Positions 50,901 to 61,612 of a stretch of 64,000 nt of DNA are shown here, in pieces. Below the pieces are notes generated by a model. That model ran no database searches and had not been told where the DNA came from. It saw only the letters and a list, made by a program, of their open reading frames with translations. The position numbers and the translations under genes were made by a program. How positions within the stretch are numbered: the first letter of the stretch is position 1; each line of letters begins with the position of its first letter. This stretch comes from Chamaecyparis obtusa (Eukaryota; Streptophyta; Pinopsida; Cupressales; Cupressaceae): contig BSBK01000963.1 in assembly GCA_027943335.1 (NCBI GenBank), forward strand, positions 1,659,001-1,723,000. The letters run 5' to 3'.

Positions 50901-51217
50901 TGCAAATTAGATCATGACCCTTTTTGTAAGAAACATAGTCTCTATCATTCCTTGATCAATCACAACTTTTAGTCATTTATCTATATGAGGGAGGCCCCCA
51001 TTAATCTTACATGAAAAACCAGAGGTGAAAAAATCTCGAAACAAAGAGCCCTTCAACACAACACCAAAAGCAATACCTACATAAGTGAAAGGTCCACCAA
51101 AAAGGCTAGTGTAGGAAGAACAAACAAGAGAGGTAGGAGAGGGAGGAGAGATAGCTAGGGCACGTGAGAGAAAAATAGGTTAGCGATGACTTAGCTATAT
51201 CGCATGCAGATTTTCAC

Positions 51218-52058
51218 AAAATCATGTTTTTCAAGCACAAAAGTAAATCTGATTTGGTTGCAATTAAAGAAAAATTATAAATAATTTTTCTATTATTTTG
51301 TTGGATCTTTCATATATGCATGTTAAGTTTTCAATTCATGGTTAACACAATAACACATTTTCATTTCCTTTTTGAAGATAAAAAGTAGAATGTTAATTTG
51401 ATATTTATTAACTAACATTCACATATTCAAATTTTGCTTGATATAGATATGTTTAAACATGTGTGTGTAAAAATACACACACATGTAAATATTTTTTCTA
51501 TTATTTTGTTGGATCTTTCATATATACATTTTAAGTTTTTAATTCATGGTTAATAGTAGTAACAAATTTTCATTTCCTTTTTGAAGATAAAAAGTAGAAC
51601 TTTAATTTGATATTTTCAACTAGCAATCACATATTCAAATTTTGATCAATACAAATATGTTTCTACTTTGATATTTTCCAATTAATAATCACATATTCAA
51701 ATTTTGATCGATACAAATATTTAAATTTCAATTGTTACACATGTAAACATATTTGTATCAATTGAATTTCTAATATGTGATTGTTAGTTGAAAATATCAA
51801 ATTAAAATTCTACTTTGTATCTTCAAAAAGGAAATGAAAATATATTATTACTGATAACCATGAATTGGAAACTTAAAATGTATATATGAAAGATCCAACA
51901 GAATAATAGATCTTTACAATTTTACTTTAATTGTAACCAAATCAAATTTATTTTTGTGCTTAAAAAATATGAATTTACTATTTATTTTAATCAATTCCTA
52001 AAGAATGTATACATGCATATGTATATACTAATATGTGTGTGTATGTGTGTGTGTGTTA
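51218..52058. repeat. Fold-back element: inner left arm, loop and right arm
   Basis: Right arm 51770-52058 is the reverse complement of the left arm. Shared phrases, given on the left arm: CAAGCACAAAAGTAAATCTG, GATTTGGTTGCAATTAAAG, TGTTGGATCTTTCATATAT, TTTCATTTCCTTTTTGAAGA. The left arm contains a tandem duplication of about 200 bp (51283-51486 and 51487-51660) and a third partial copy (51660-51720). The symmetry centre lies near ACATGT at 51741. No coding sequence; it resembles a large MITE or fold-back transposon. Confidence 0.82.
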
Positions 52059-53873
52059 TATCTTCTTAAAAATAAATATTGTATAATCATTTATTCATCT
52101 TATACAAAATTATGCATATTTATTCTCATTCAAATTGTATTTGGAAAAGAATAACATAAGAAATATTCATTTTCAATATGCACAAAAATTCATGTAGTTT
52201 TAAATTGAATTGAAAAATAAAATTTTCTTACATGATCACATCATGATTTTATTATAGATGAATATTGCACTAGTATGTACATGAGCATGATGAAAGCAAA
52301 ATAGATAAACTCATTAGGTATATGCATGATTGCCCACATTTAAAATAATTAGTTTAAATTCTCCTTGAGTTCTAGGCTATGATTAAGGAAATGAGTACCA
52401 AATATTGATAAACAAAGAAGGTTAATCCTCTTTTACAAAAAAATCGGTTATGTTAAGTGCTTTGGCCAATGCCATGTTTTCATTGGAATAGATGGAATTA
52501 ATCTAGCAAGATTTATTGATATGTTTCTCTGCCATATCTTGATAGTAGGCCATTGCATTATCATGTTTTAGATATGCATGTAGATATATATTAGGTTGCA
52601 CCATGGTTTCCATCCTGCCATTATTTCTAGGTAGCTAGGCATTTCGTCTAGGGCCAGGTGTTCTTTGAAGCGTGAAGAACTTTGGAGAAGCATAGCTCTG
52701 TGGTTGGACAAAAAAACACCATAGTTACGTTCCTATCCTTCAACTTACAGATGACCATGTGGCTTGGTGATGACCAAGGACATTGTTTATGATCTTGTAT
52801 TTATCATTTTTTTCATTGTACTTCATATATTATTTATTAACGTATTCATGGTGTGAAAGCCAATATTGTAACAATGCACATCAAATATTTGTGCTATTAC
52901 TTGGAATAAGTACTTGGACTTCGAATTTGTAAATTTGGCATTTTAAAAATATTGGAGTTGATTCTTTTTAATTTCCCCATTTATGTGGAAAATGCGCAAT
53001 AGATTATTTTGTGAGATAATTAGGATTTTGAATCTTGCATCTAGGGTTTTCACCCCCCTTAACTAGTTTGTCCATGTCATTTTGTCTCCTAGAGTCTAGT
53101 CCTTTGAAATTAAAGTATACATTTCTCACTTTTTATGTTGAATTTTGAGGAATATGATTGTTAATTGTTAGCTAGGGTGTTAAAGATTCCAAGTCATGTG
53201 CTTATGTTTTGTATTTTAGGGTATAGTAATAGGTTATTTTGAATGCTAATTTTTTAGCATCTTGAATCCATATTAAGTTATCACAAGCTCAACTCAACCT
53301 TATTGCATTGACATTTCTGTTATTTGTCTAGAATGTTTTTAATCATTTTACATCATTTGAATGCTATTAAGGAAGTTAGTAGTCTTTCATATATCTGTAG
53401 TAGGCCTTAATGATGCTTTTCAACACAAGCAGCTTCACAAACACAAGTATATAAATAATGTTTTATAGATCCCAAAGGTAAAACTAAACAATGGACAAGA
53501 AGTGTAAGGGGAAAGTGTCCAAAGATCAAACCAAGGGTACGATCTAGTCCAAGGTGTTATAAATATCAAATTAATTTGCCACACATCCATTATCATCAAT
53601 TTTGTTCCAATTTATTGTTTATAATTTTGTATTAAAATATTTTTATTAGTTGAAATGATCTAATTTGATTGTACACCTTAAATCATATACCATTTCTATT
53701 TTCCATTTTGACCATTTCAATCATTATCTTAATTTGCTTAATAAATAAATACCAAATGAATTTTTTTATCTTAATATATAAAACAAATTGTTTCTCTACA
53801 CTAATGCATAGTTTCCTCATTACTCAAAGACCTTTCATTTCCCAAAAGGCCTATATAGAGGCAAATATTGATA
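52059..53873. other. No gene recognised
   Basis: AT-rich sequence beginning with a short TG microsatellite. Short open frames only, without motifs. Confidence 0.5.
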
Positions 53874-54003
53874 CGAGGTCAAATATTCTCATTACCCAAC
53901 TATGTCTTTTGTGTGAAAGAAATAGTTGAAGCAAAAATCCCTCGAAGGTCAAATATTCTTATTACCCAACTATGTCTTTGGTGCGAAAGAAAGAGTTGAG
54001 AAA
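53874..54003. repeat. Tandem duplication, about 71-bp period
   Basis: Two copies of GGTCAAATATTCT(C/T)ATTACCC and AACTATGTCTTT(T/G)GTG(T/C)GAAAGAAA. Confidence 0.9.
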
Positions 54004-54538
54004 GGCCGAAATAAATTTGGAAAGAGAGGGTTTGTATCTTGTACACAACATAGGGGCTATAGAAGTTGAAAAAACACTTTATTTTAGATTGAAAAGTGTA
54101 CACTAACATCAGGTCAGTTTCATTAGCAATTTAACGACAATTCATTTACAAGATTTATTCAATGAAAAATAGAAGAAGATAATGAAATAACTCATTATTA
54201 AACTAAATTGTGAAAGATTAACACTTCACAATACAAGAATACTAGAGTTTAATGTCTAACCTTGTTAACTATCTTATTTTCTATTTTCTTTTCCCTTTTC
54301 TCAAACCTACCATCCCAAAAAGGAGAAACCAAATCAACCAATTTAATGTACAACAATTCACCAAATCAACCAATTAAATGGACAACAATTCTTCTTATGT
54401 TTTAAATAAAAAAAAGAGGAAAGTTGAAGAAACACCCACGCCTATAGGCCGCGGAGGGAAGCAAAAATATGTATAATCCAAATTTATCAATTGGAAAAGT
54501 AAAGAAATTGCCGGTTCTTCTCGAGGAAGCCACTCATA

Positions 54539-54622
54539 TTTGGCGCCTTCATATATAAAATTTTGTTCTGAGAAACAGGGTAACCCGAACTGCTCTCAAT
54601 TTATCTACCTTCTTTGCACAAT
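54539..54622 (+). promoter_or_regulatory. Promoter-like block: E2F-type site, TATA box, splice donor
   Basis: TTTGGCGCC (54539-54547) fits the E2F consensus and is followed at 54551-54560 by ATATATAAAA. A short leader leads to AT|GTAAGT at 54623, a strong donor. Together these look like the start of a gene with a 5'-UTR intron. No downstream exon could be recognised: the open frame 54708-55067 has no known motif and repeats begin at about 55090. It may be a truncated gene copy. Confidence 0.45.
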
Positions 54623-55089
54623 GTAAGTAAATTTACAGTACTCATCACACTTGACTGCTACTATAACATTCCAGTTTGCTTTTTCTCTTTTCGGGGTTTC
54701 ATAGCATGTGCTATTTTCAGCGATAATTTGCAGATTCAGGGTTTGTTATTATGGCTATGAATTTTACCGGGGTTTACTTATTTTCAGGCTTTGTTTAACT
54801 GGTTTAAAAACTTTCGATGTAAAGTTTTTTGGTCTTCAAAAATCTTCATTTTTGAAAAGTTCTTCGCGCCCTCCATTTTCAGTCCGAGAAATCGAATTAA
54901 AAATTGAGCAAGTTGAATTTCCTTCAGATAAAAGTATAAGACTTAATTATAAGATCATTTTTACGTTTAAGTACAACGAGTATTCAAAAGAGGCATTGAT
55001 GCTTTGTTTAGTATGCCGTTTGAGCCCAAATCCGCCCAGCATAATGCTTTGTTTAGTAGGCAGTTAATCTAAAAACTACTGCTATTATT
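54623..55089 (+). other. Possible leader intron of the orphan promoter; one uncharacterised open frame
   Basis: Contains several TTTTCAG-type acceptors and an open frame ending near 55067 whose later part (REIELKIEQVEFPSDKSIRL) looks hydrophilic and regular. No family recognised, and the frame may be chance. Confidence 0.25.
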
Positions 55090-55228
55090 ATGCGATGATT
55101 TCTTAGGATTCAATTGCATAGTTGAGTCATTTTTTGTTGACCCATGTTTTCACAAGTGAATCTCTCACAAGAACTTATTTCTTAGGACTATACATGGCCC
55201 ATTCAGCATGCAATACACGCAGGTGATG

Positions 55229-55285
55229 CTAACTCCTGGAATATTACCCATCCGAGAACTACTCTGATTTAAATGCACCTAACTA
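55229..55285 (-). repeat. 5S rRNA-like segment 1
   Basis: Minus strand: AGGTGCATTTAAATCAGAG, then TAGTTCTCGGATGGGTAATA and CCAGGAGTTAGCATC. Matches the order GCGTGCTTGGGCGAGAGTAG, GGATGGGTGACCTCC of plant 5S rRNA with many changes. Confidence 0.6.
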
Positions 55286-55570
55286 TAGGGTTTCCCCCAT
55301 AATCAATTCTCGTAGTGTACCATGCCATTTTTAAAACCTTAAGCAAGTATCATACTTTATGAACTATTCATTATTAAACTGCCTAGCTCATTCATTTTCA
55401 TGTGATAAACAATAACTTATTAGGATTCAGTGGCATATTTTTGAGTTAATTTTTGTCAACCCATATTTTATAAGTAATGCCTCACAAGAATCCATTTCCA
55501 ATGGTCATGAGTGGGTCCACTCAGTATGTAATGCATCTAGGCGATGCTCACAAAAGGTGAAGCAATGAAA

Positions 55571-55622
55571 ATTGTTGGGAGGTTACCTATTTCAGAACTA
55601 CTTTGGTTCAAGCATGCCTATG
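55571..55622 (-). repeat. 5S rRNA-like segment 2
   Basis: Minus strand: TAGGCATGCTTGAACCAAAG, then TAGTTCTGAAATAGG and TAACCTCCCAAC, aligned to the A-box to C-box region of 5S rRNA. Confidence 0.6.
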
Positions 55623-55800
55623 GGGGGTTTCCCCCACAATCAAACCCTCTTACCTTGCTGCCCTATTTGCAAAACCTTCAGCAAGTGTTGTGCCGTATGA
55701 AACATTCATTATAAGGGTCCTCAGCTCATCCATTTTCTTGTAAGTAATGTTTTGTAAATCTGGTAGTAAGCCGTGGATTTAATTGTGGGGGAAACTTTAT

Positions 55801-55857
55801 GGTTAGCATGCTTGAACGAGAGTAGTATTGGGATGGGTGATCTTTCAGGAGGTCTTT
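55801..55857 (+). repeat. 5S rRNA-like segment 3 (best preserved)
   Basis: GGTTAGCATGCTTGAACGAG, then AGTAGTATTGGGATGGGTGA and TCTTTCAGGAGGTC. Plant 5S rRNA reads AGTTAAGCGTGCTTGGGCGA, GAGTAGTAC, GGATGGGTGACC here, so A box, intermediate element and C box are all present. The 5' half of 5S is not recognisable. Confidence 0.78.
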
Positions 55858-56057
55858 GTTTTTAAGCCCTTTAAGTATCACCTAGATGTAAGGAGTCTTA
55901 AGTGGACCATTTATGGTCATGGGAGACAAGTTCTTGTGAATCGTTGGTCCACTACTCATGAAATAGAGGGTGGTGATGGTTCATAAGGCAAAACACTTGC
56001 TGACCTCCAGTGAAGTTCTAATGCTTCCCCCTTATATGCATCACCTAGGTCCAATGA

Positions 56058-56090
56058 ATATGGAACTAGGATGAGTGACCTCCGAGGACT
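56058..56090 (+). repeat. 5S rRNA-like segment 4 (C-box part only)
   Basis: ATGGAACTAGGATGAGTGAC followed by CTCCGAGGAC, close to ACTAGGATGGGTGACCTCC of 5S rRNA. Confidence 0.6.
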
Positions 56091-56230
56091 AGCATCATCT
56101 AGATGCAATGAGTATTATGTGAATCATTCTTAGTCATAAGAGATGAGTTTTTATGAACCATTGCTCATAAAATATTGGTCAATGAAGACTGACTCAAAAC
56201 TTTGTTGTTGAATTCCAATATGTCATCACT

Positions 56231-56489
56231 TAATTTGATACATTGCAACATGGCTACATGCTATTATTATTGTTATTAACGTCATTGTCAATATTATTAG
56301 TTTAAGTATCATTATGAATGCTATTTCAATGTCACTATTAATAAAGTAATTAATATTAATGGTCATTCAAATATTTAGATATTTAGTCTTTTAGGAAAGT
56401 TTTAGTTTTTCAGTTAGTTTCTAAATAATATGGAAACTTACATGCTGTCAGCCTTTTAGAAAGTTTCCATTTCGTTCTCATTTATTCTC
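56231..56489. other. No gene recognised
   Basis: AT-rich spacer with ATT/TTA runs. Confidence 0.4.
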
Positions 56490-56503
56490 TAAGTTGTCAG
56501 CTC

Positions 56504-56545
56504 GGGTTCGGGTTCGGGTTCAAGTTGAAGTTCAGGTTCAAAGAA
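56504..56545. repeat. Short GGGTTC hexamer repeat
   Basis: Four perfect or near-perfect GGGTTC/CGGGTT units and decayed copies (AAGTTGAAGTTCAGGTTC) at the plus strand. Confidence 0.8.
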
Positions 56546-56832
56546 CCGGTTTGCTGGTACGACAAAATTTTGAAATGGGGTTTGGGTTTGTTAGTACAAA
56601 AACATGTAAAATTTATATATACATTTATACTTATGCAGCCCGTAAGCATGAATTATGATTAGAATGTCACATATCATATAAACAACAAAAACACCATAAA
56701 CTTGTAATCATAGCATCATGACCATACCATCATAGCATCATATACTTCAAGTTCAACATCAAAATATTAAAATGTCAAATCATAAATCATAACATCAAGT
56801 TCAAGTATCATTGTTTCAAGTTTCAAGTTCAA

Positions 56833-59303
56833 CTAATGGATTAATAACTTATTCTTCATCATCATCATCGTCTTCTCTTCTTCTTCTTCATTGGCATTAG
56901 TTGATTCACAAATAGTACTAAGGCCAATGGGATCAGCTGCACCAATATCAAATTCTTCCAATTTAGCAACTACAAGTTGAGAAGTGGAAGCATCCAAGTC
57001 TGAATGCTCTGCATTTAAATCCCACATCTTCGTTTCCCCTTCTTTGTATTTTTTATGCTTGTGCGAGATGAGACGCAAGTTGCAATGCACATATACTAAG
57101 TTCTCCGCTCTTTTTGATTGTAACCTATTGCACTTTACTAAGTGGATGAAAGAATATGTGCTCCAATTTCTTTTTGATGCAGATGAACTAGTAACCTATG
57201 AAGACAAGACAAAGTAAACAATTAAAATAAAATTATTAATCTTATAAAATAAAAATTACTAGCAACTCATGAAGAGAAATTAAACTAAAAGTTATTAAAT
57301 AAAACTTGTGATATAAATTTGATTGCACGGGGCTGCAACGTTTGGAATCGTTGGCCATGAAAGTACCGCCATACACCAACTATAAGCATCCTTCCTAAAT
57401 CGATGACAAAGAGCATCATTACTTAGACCTCTTGCACTCACAAATTCTATGAACTCATCTGTAATCATATCTTGCATATCATCATCAAGAAATAATCTTT
57501 CAACTGCTGCCTTGTATCCATTAGACATTTCTAAATCTCTATATGGTGGCAGCCTTCCTGGTAGATCAACATATTGGGTGCTATAATATTTTGGTGTCAA
57601 TGCATAGACAAGCAAATGTAGAGGAGTGGTCATCTTGTTCCATCGTTCTACAACAATTGCTTGCAATTGTTTGAAGAAGGTCTCCTCGGGATCTTGCTCT
57701 TTTTCACTTACAATTTGCTTCATCTTCTCAAGCATTGAGTCTATGCCATCATACACCTCTCCAAGGAAAGGCCTATCCATGTCAGTGTAGCGAAGCATGC
57801 TCATAATGGGCTCGGTGAACTTGAGATACTCCACACGTTCCCACCATGAGTCATCCCATATCCTTTGCTTAGTTTTTGTTGCCCTCTCAGTGTTGCTTTG
57901 CCTCCATATAGACCAATTATTACTGATCATCATATTGCAAAGTGCCACTTTCACTTGCACAAGTCATCTCAAGATGATTAAGTTTGATGCAAAACGGGTC
58001 TCAACAACCTGTAACAAAAATTAGAGCAAAAAAATACAACTATTAAAGACAAACTTTAAAAAAGAATATACATTACGTAATCAAATTATACAAATCAAAA
58101 AATGTAAAATACTAATTTAATTTTTTCAAATTAAATTACTACTTCAAGCTCATGTTCACTTACCTTCAATAGCTCCGAATGTGAGAATAATTTGAAAATT
58201 CCTTGAGTCATGAGGTGGTTTGTGACGAACATCTGGATGTCCTTAGCCTCTTCATACACCTCTTTGATCCACCCAATTTTGTTCCCAATCTTTTGTAGCA
58301 TAAGATTGAGTGAGTGGACCACACAAGGTGTCCAAAAGATATGTTGATATCATTCTGCAACCAACAAACCAACAACTCTACAATTATTTGCATTGTCCCA
58401 TTATGACTTGGACAACATTTCTAGGTCTCACTTGTCCAATGGCAGAGATGAGAATATCAACAATAAATGACCCACCTTTTACTTGCCCCTCACAGTCGAC
58501 GGATTTAAAAAACATTGCCCCTTAAGGGGACACTGCTATGACATTGATCAAGGGATGATTCCTTGCATCTTTCCACCCATCTGAAACAATTGATACCCCT
58601 ATCTCAATCCACGAATCCCTTACGGGCTTCAACGCATCCTCAACCCCCTTGACCTCTCTATCCAACAAGGTGGTTTGTAGTTTCTCATAATCAGGGCCCT
58701 TCTACCCTCTTGGAGCTTCATTGAGACTTTTCAACATCTTCTTCCAGTATGGGGAGCGAAAAACACTGAAAGGCAGCCCATTTGCATATAAGCATCTTGC
58801 TACATCAATGTCGGCAATTTCCCGACTCTCATTTTGAAATACAGTTTCCAATGGTCCCTTTCTTTTGTGTGTAATGGGTGCTTGAGTTTCAATTCAGGCT
58901 CAGCCGTGGTAGAATAAAAGGGGTGGTTTTCTATCACAATATTTGTAGAGGGGGGCTGCATTCCCTTTGATTTTTTTAGTGCTAGTGGTTGTATTTTGTT
59001 TACGTGCTTCTCTCTCTTTTGTTGCTTGATGCTCCATAATATATTTTAATATTGTTGCATTTGGTATAGGTGCATTTTTTTTCCAGGGCATTTCATGACT
59101 TCTCTTCCAGGGGATCCACACAAATGGCCTACCACTCGATAATATGAATTATTCCGTTCTACATCACAACCTTGACATTTCCAACGGAATGCACCACCTC
59201 CTAGAAGGGGTCATACAATATCAACATAATTCCACAAAGGAGAATCAATATTTGGATCTATTCTTTGTTCAATATTGCCTACAGAGGAAGAGGTAGACGC
59301 CAT
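56833..59303 (-). pseudogene. hAT-superfamily transposase (BED finger, DUF659, hAT dimerisation), broken
   Basis: Start ATG 59303. N-terminal BED zinc finger: GGGAFRWKCQGCDVERNN and YYRVVGHLCG, preceded by an in-frame TGA at 59213-59211. DUF659 core around 58520-58140: MFFKSVDCEGQVK, SFIVDILISAIGQV, then VHSLNLMLQKIGNKIGWI. Open segment 57960-57295 has ERVEYLKFTEPIMSMLRY and MDRPFLGEVYDGIDSMLEKM; its end shifts frame to WRYFHGQRFQTLQ. The last exon (57195-56833, acceptor CATAG|GTTAC) reads SASKRNWSTYSFIH, KRAENLVYVHCNLRLISH and KMWDLNAEHSDLDAS, the hAT dimerisation region. Domains are complete in order, but stops and frameshifts rule out function. A further 5' exon ending at a donor near 59461 is possible. 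Confidence 0.88.
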
Positions 59304-59663
59304 TGTAGTGCCTATGGCAATAAATTTTATACATAGTCAATATAAAAACAAGAAAATGGAAAATTCAAAAAGAAAAGGTAGATCTTTTGGACAATGAAAG
59401 AGAAATGAAAACAAATTAAAAACAAAAACAAAAAAAAGAAAAAAGAAAAAAAAGAAGTTACCTTTTCCACTCATTGAAAGCTTTCAAAGGTGTAGGAATG
59501 AGGCACAAACACTTGATGGAGATCCACAAATCAATCTTCCAACTCCTTGCACAACCAAACTCTTGCTCAACCACCTTATGCTCCACTTCAAGAGAAAATA
59601 ACCTATTTGCACACCAAATAAAAGTTAAAAGCCAACATAAGTCCTTTAGAATCCACTTTTTAG
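59304..59663. other. 5' flank of the hAT pseudogene
   Basis: A-rich stretch (59400-59460), then an open minus-strand frame (59685-59458) ending AAAAG|GTAACT, which could be an upstream exon. No motif recognised. Confidence 0.3.
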
Positions 59664-59976
59664 TGTTGCGAATGTGAAAAATCAATTAAATTTGCAAAAA
59701 AAACTGAGTTGGGCATTGAATTTGATCGCGGGCCCACCTTCATTCAACCAAGTTCGCTTGGGTCCGCACTGTTCTGAATGGTGGCATGCTTGGCTCGAAC
59801 CAAGAGCCATTCGGTTGGACCCTGGTCGGACCTGACTAGGACCATGGATTGGTTCAAACTTCGGTTGGTCTGGAGGGCTAGGGGGCCGAACCAGGTATCT
59901 TAGGTTATTCTCTATATAAGGAGACTTCGTCTCCATATTGTAATTAATCTTTCATGAACAATACATTTTTGTAACA
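59664..59976 (+). repeat. Short LTR (about 310 bp) of a copia or TRIM-like element
   Basis: Right end GTAACA at 59976 is followed at once by a perfect primer site. A CTCTATATAAGGAG TATA box lies at about 59908-59921. The left end is tentatively TGTTGCG at 59664. The body contains repeated GGTTGG/GAACC phrases (59740-59895). No second LTR was found. Confidence 0.6.
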
Positions 59977-59988
59977 TGGTATCAGAGC
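59977..59988 (+). other. Perfect initiator tRNA-Met primer binding site
   Basis: TGGTATCAGAGC directly after the LTR end AACA, identical to the standard plant copia primer site. Confidence 0.9.
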
Positions 59989-61072
59989 TTAGATCATTTT
60001 TGGTGAATTTTTTATAAAATATTGTAGCTTTTATCTGAATTTTTTTTAATTTTTTATGAAAAATTGTGGTCACTTAGGGAAATAGTTTGCAAATTTTTGA
60101 TGGTTTTCCTGGTCGTGTTTTCCTTGTTTTATAGGCACCATTTTTGCAGATTTTCGTATTTTGGGTGTTGCGCGAACTGCAGAAGTTGCGTTTTTCTTTT
60201 GTATTCGTGGTCTTTTCTTGGCATGACCTGTTCAGTGTTTTATGTTTATGAGAACTTGCTTTTTTCCGTTGTTTGAGGGTTTTCTTCACTCACTGTTTGT
60301 TCATTTTTTTTTTTGTTGAAAGCAACTTGCACGACTAGGGTTTTGACCTCCATTTTCTCTACAAAGGAGTTGCAAACGTCGTGTTATTTTCTTGGAACTA
60401 GTGTTTAGGTGTTGTTTCTAGGTTGAAGGCCACATTTTTCTTTATTGCATTTTTCAGAAACGTGTAGGGTTTTTTAGAGCCGGTGGGAGGAAAGGTTTTT
60501 TCGACAATTTTCTCAACTCTTCTAGTTTGTGCATGACCTGTTTGTTTTGTGTGTGTTTTCCATTGGTTTTTGGCCACATTATTTCCAGCGGATTGGGGTT
60601 TCTTCAGCGAATTGGAATTTTTTTTTGATGGTTGTGAAGCAGATTTCTGGGCGGAAGTCCTTTTTTAGCGTGTTGCATCTATTCATAGTGCTGTCTTCTG
60701 CCAAACCAGAGCCATATTAATGTGCTTTGCATTTTTTGGTTTGTCTTTTATGGTTCCATTTTTGTTTTTGGGTGTTGCTGGTTTTTTCCGAGTTAGGGTT
60801 TCTCGATTTTCCACAAAATTGTGATTTCCTACAATTTTCAGCACCTAGGGTTTCAGTCCTAGGAATTTGTGCAATTTGTTTTTGTCAATTTTTGCCAAAA
60901 TTGTGGGTTTGAAGAGTGTTGCGCCCTTTGTAGAGTTTCGAAGCAAGGGCTTGACTGATTTTTACCTGATAATCAGATTTTTCGGCATTTGTACCAATTG
61001 CTCATTGAAGGTTTTTAGTGGTTTTTGACAGAAAAATCAGCAGGGGGGCGAGGGTGTGGGGGGGGGGGGGGG
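59989..61072 (+). other. T-rich leader or noncoding interior of the element, ending in a G-run
   Basis: No gag or pol motif. The plus strand is rich in T-runs with phrases like TTTTTGGTTTGTC and AGGGTTT. The last part, 61043-61072, contains GGGGGG, GGG and a run of 15 G, which could be an expanded polypurine tract or a quadruplex-forming sequence. Confidence 0.4.
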
Positions 61073-61196
61073 CAAATATCAATTATATCATAAAGATGGT
61101 TACAATGAGTAGCATCATGCATGATATGAATCATCATCAATATCAAAATAAGTACAAAATCATGTCAAAATGACAAAATGTAGTGATGGGAGGCCT

Positions 61197-61478
61197 CTAA
61201 TTATCCCCCAAGCCAAATTCTTCCTCATCACTGGAACTATTGGACTCCTCACGCTCAAGTTCTGCCAAAGGAACACCAACCAACCCTACATCTGTGTCTG
61301 CTGCAATCTCGTCCTCATCAATCTGAGATGGATCCTCTACCTCTACATCCCATTGTGCTGCTGGGCTCTCTTTGTACACGCACTTCTCTACTCTCATAGA
61401 GGTAAGTTTGTTGATGTTCCTCTTAACAGAGTGGATAAAGCACCCAAGCACCCAAGTACCCCAGATGTCCCCATGCAC
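61197..61478 (-). pseudogene. hAT transposase C-terminal fragment
   Basis: Minus frame reads CFIHSVKRNINKLTSMRVEK, then CVYKESPAAQWDVEVEDPSQ and ends in an acidic tail SNSSSDEEEFGLGDN. The FIH..KRN.L...R.EKLVY pattern is the end of the hAT dimerisation domain, and an acidic tail is common in the family. The upstream part of the domain is replaced by GC-rich repeat sequence, so only this end survives. It belongs to a different copy from 56833-59303. Confidence 0.62.
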
Positions 61479-61612
61479 TCAAGTGCCTAAGCAGCGCGGC
61501 GACACTTGGGCGGCGGCGGGGGTACTTGGGTACTCCAAGTACCTGTCCCGGGGACGTTCTTGCACCTGGTACTCGGTCTTGTGCCGGGTGCGCGTCCCTG
61601 GGTTTCACTATT
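61440..61612. repeat. GC-rich block with repeated ACCCAAGTACC phrases
   Basis: Unlike its AT-rich surroundings. It contains AAGCACCCAAGCACCCAAGT on one side and GGTACTTGGGTACTCCAAGT with GTCCCGGGGACG in the middle, giving local inverted symmetry. Possibly a small DNA-transposon fragment. Confidence 0.5.

Larger units (their letters stand above)
55090..56230. repeat. Cluster of 5S rRNA-derived repeats in both orientations
   Basis: Two direct units of about 320 bp (about 55100-55400 and 55420-55735) are followed by related units in the opposite orientation (about 55775-55990 and 56040-56230). All share phrases such as TTTCCCCCA(C/T)AATC, CACAAGAA(C/T) and GATGCAATGAGTA with its variants. Each unit embeds a segment matching the internal promoter part of 5S rRNA, listed separately. 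Cassandra, a short plant LTR element, carries 5S sequence in its LTRs; a 5S-derived SINE is the alternative. LTR ends and a primer site were not found. Confidence 0.7.

Noticed and set aside
55801..55857. Functional 5S rRNA gene
   Set aside because: The 5' half is missing and several conserved bases differ; it is a derived repeat.
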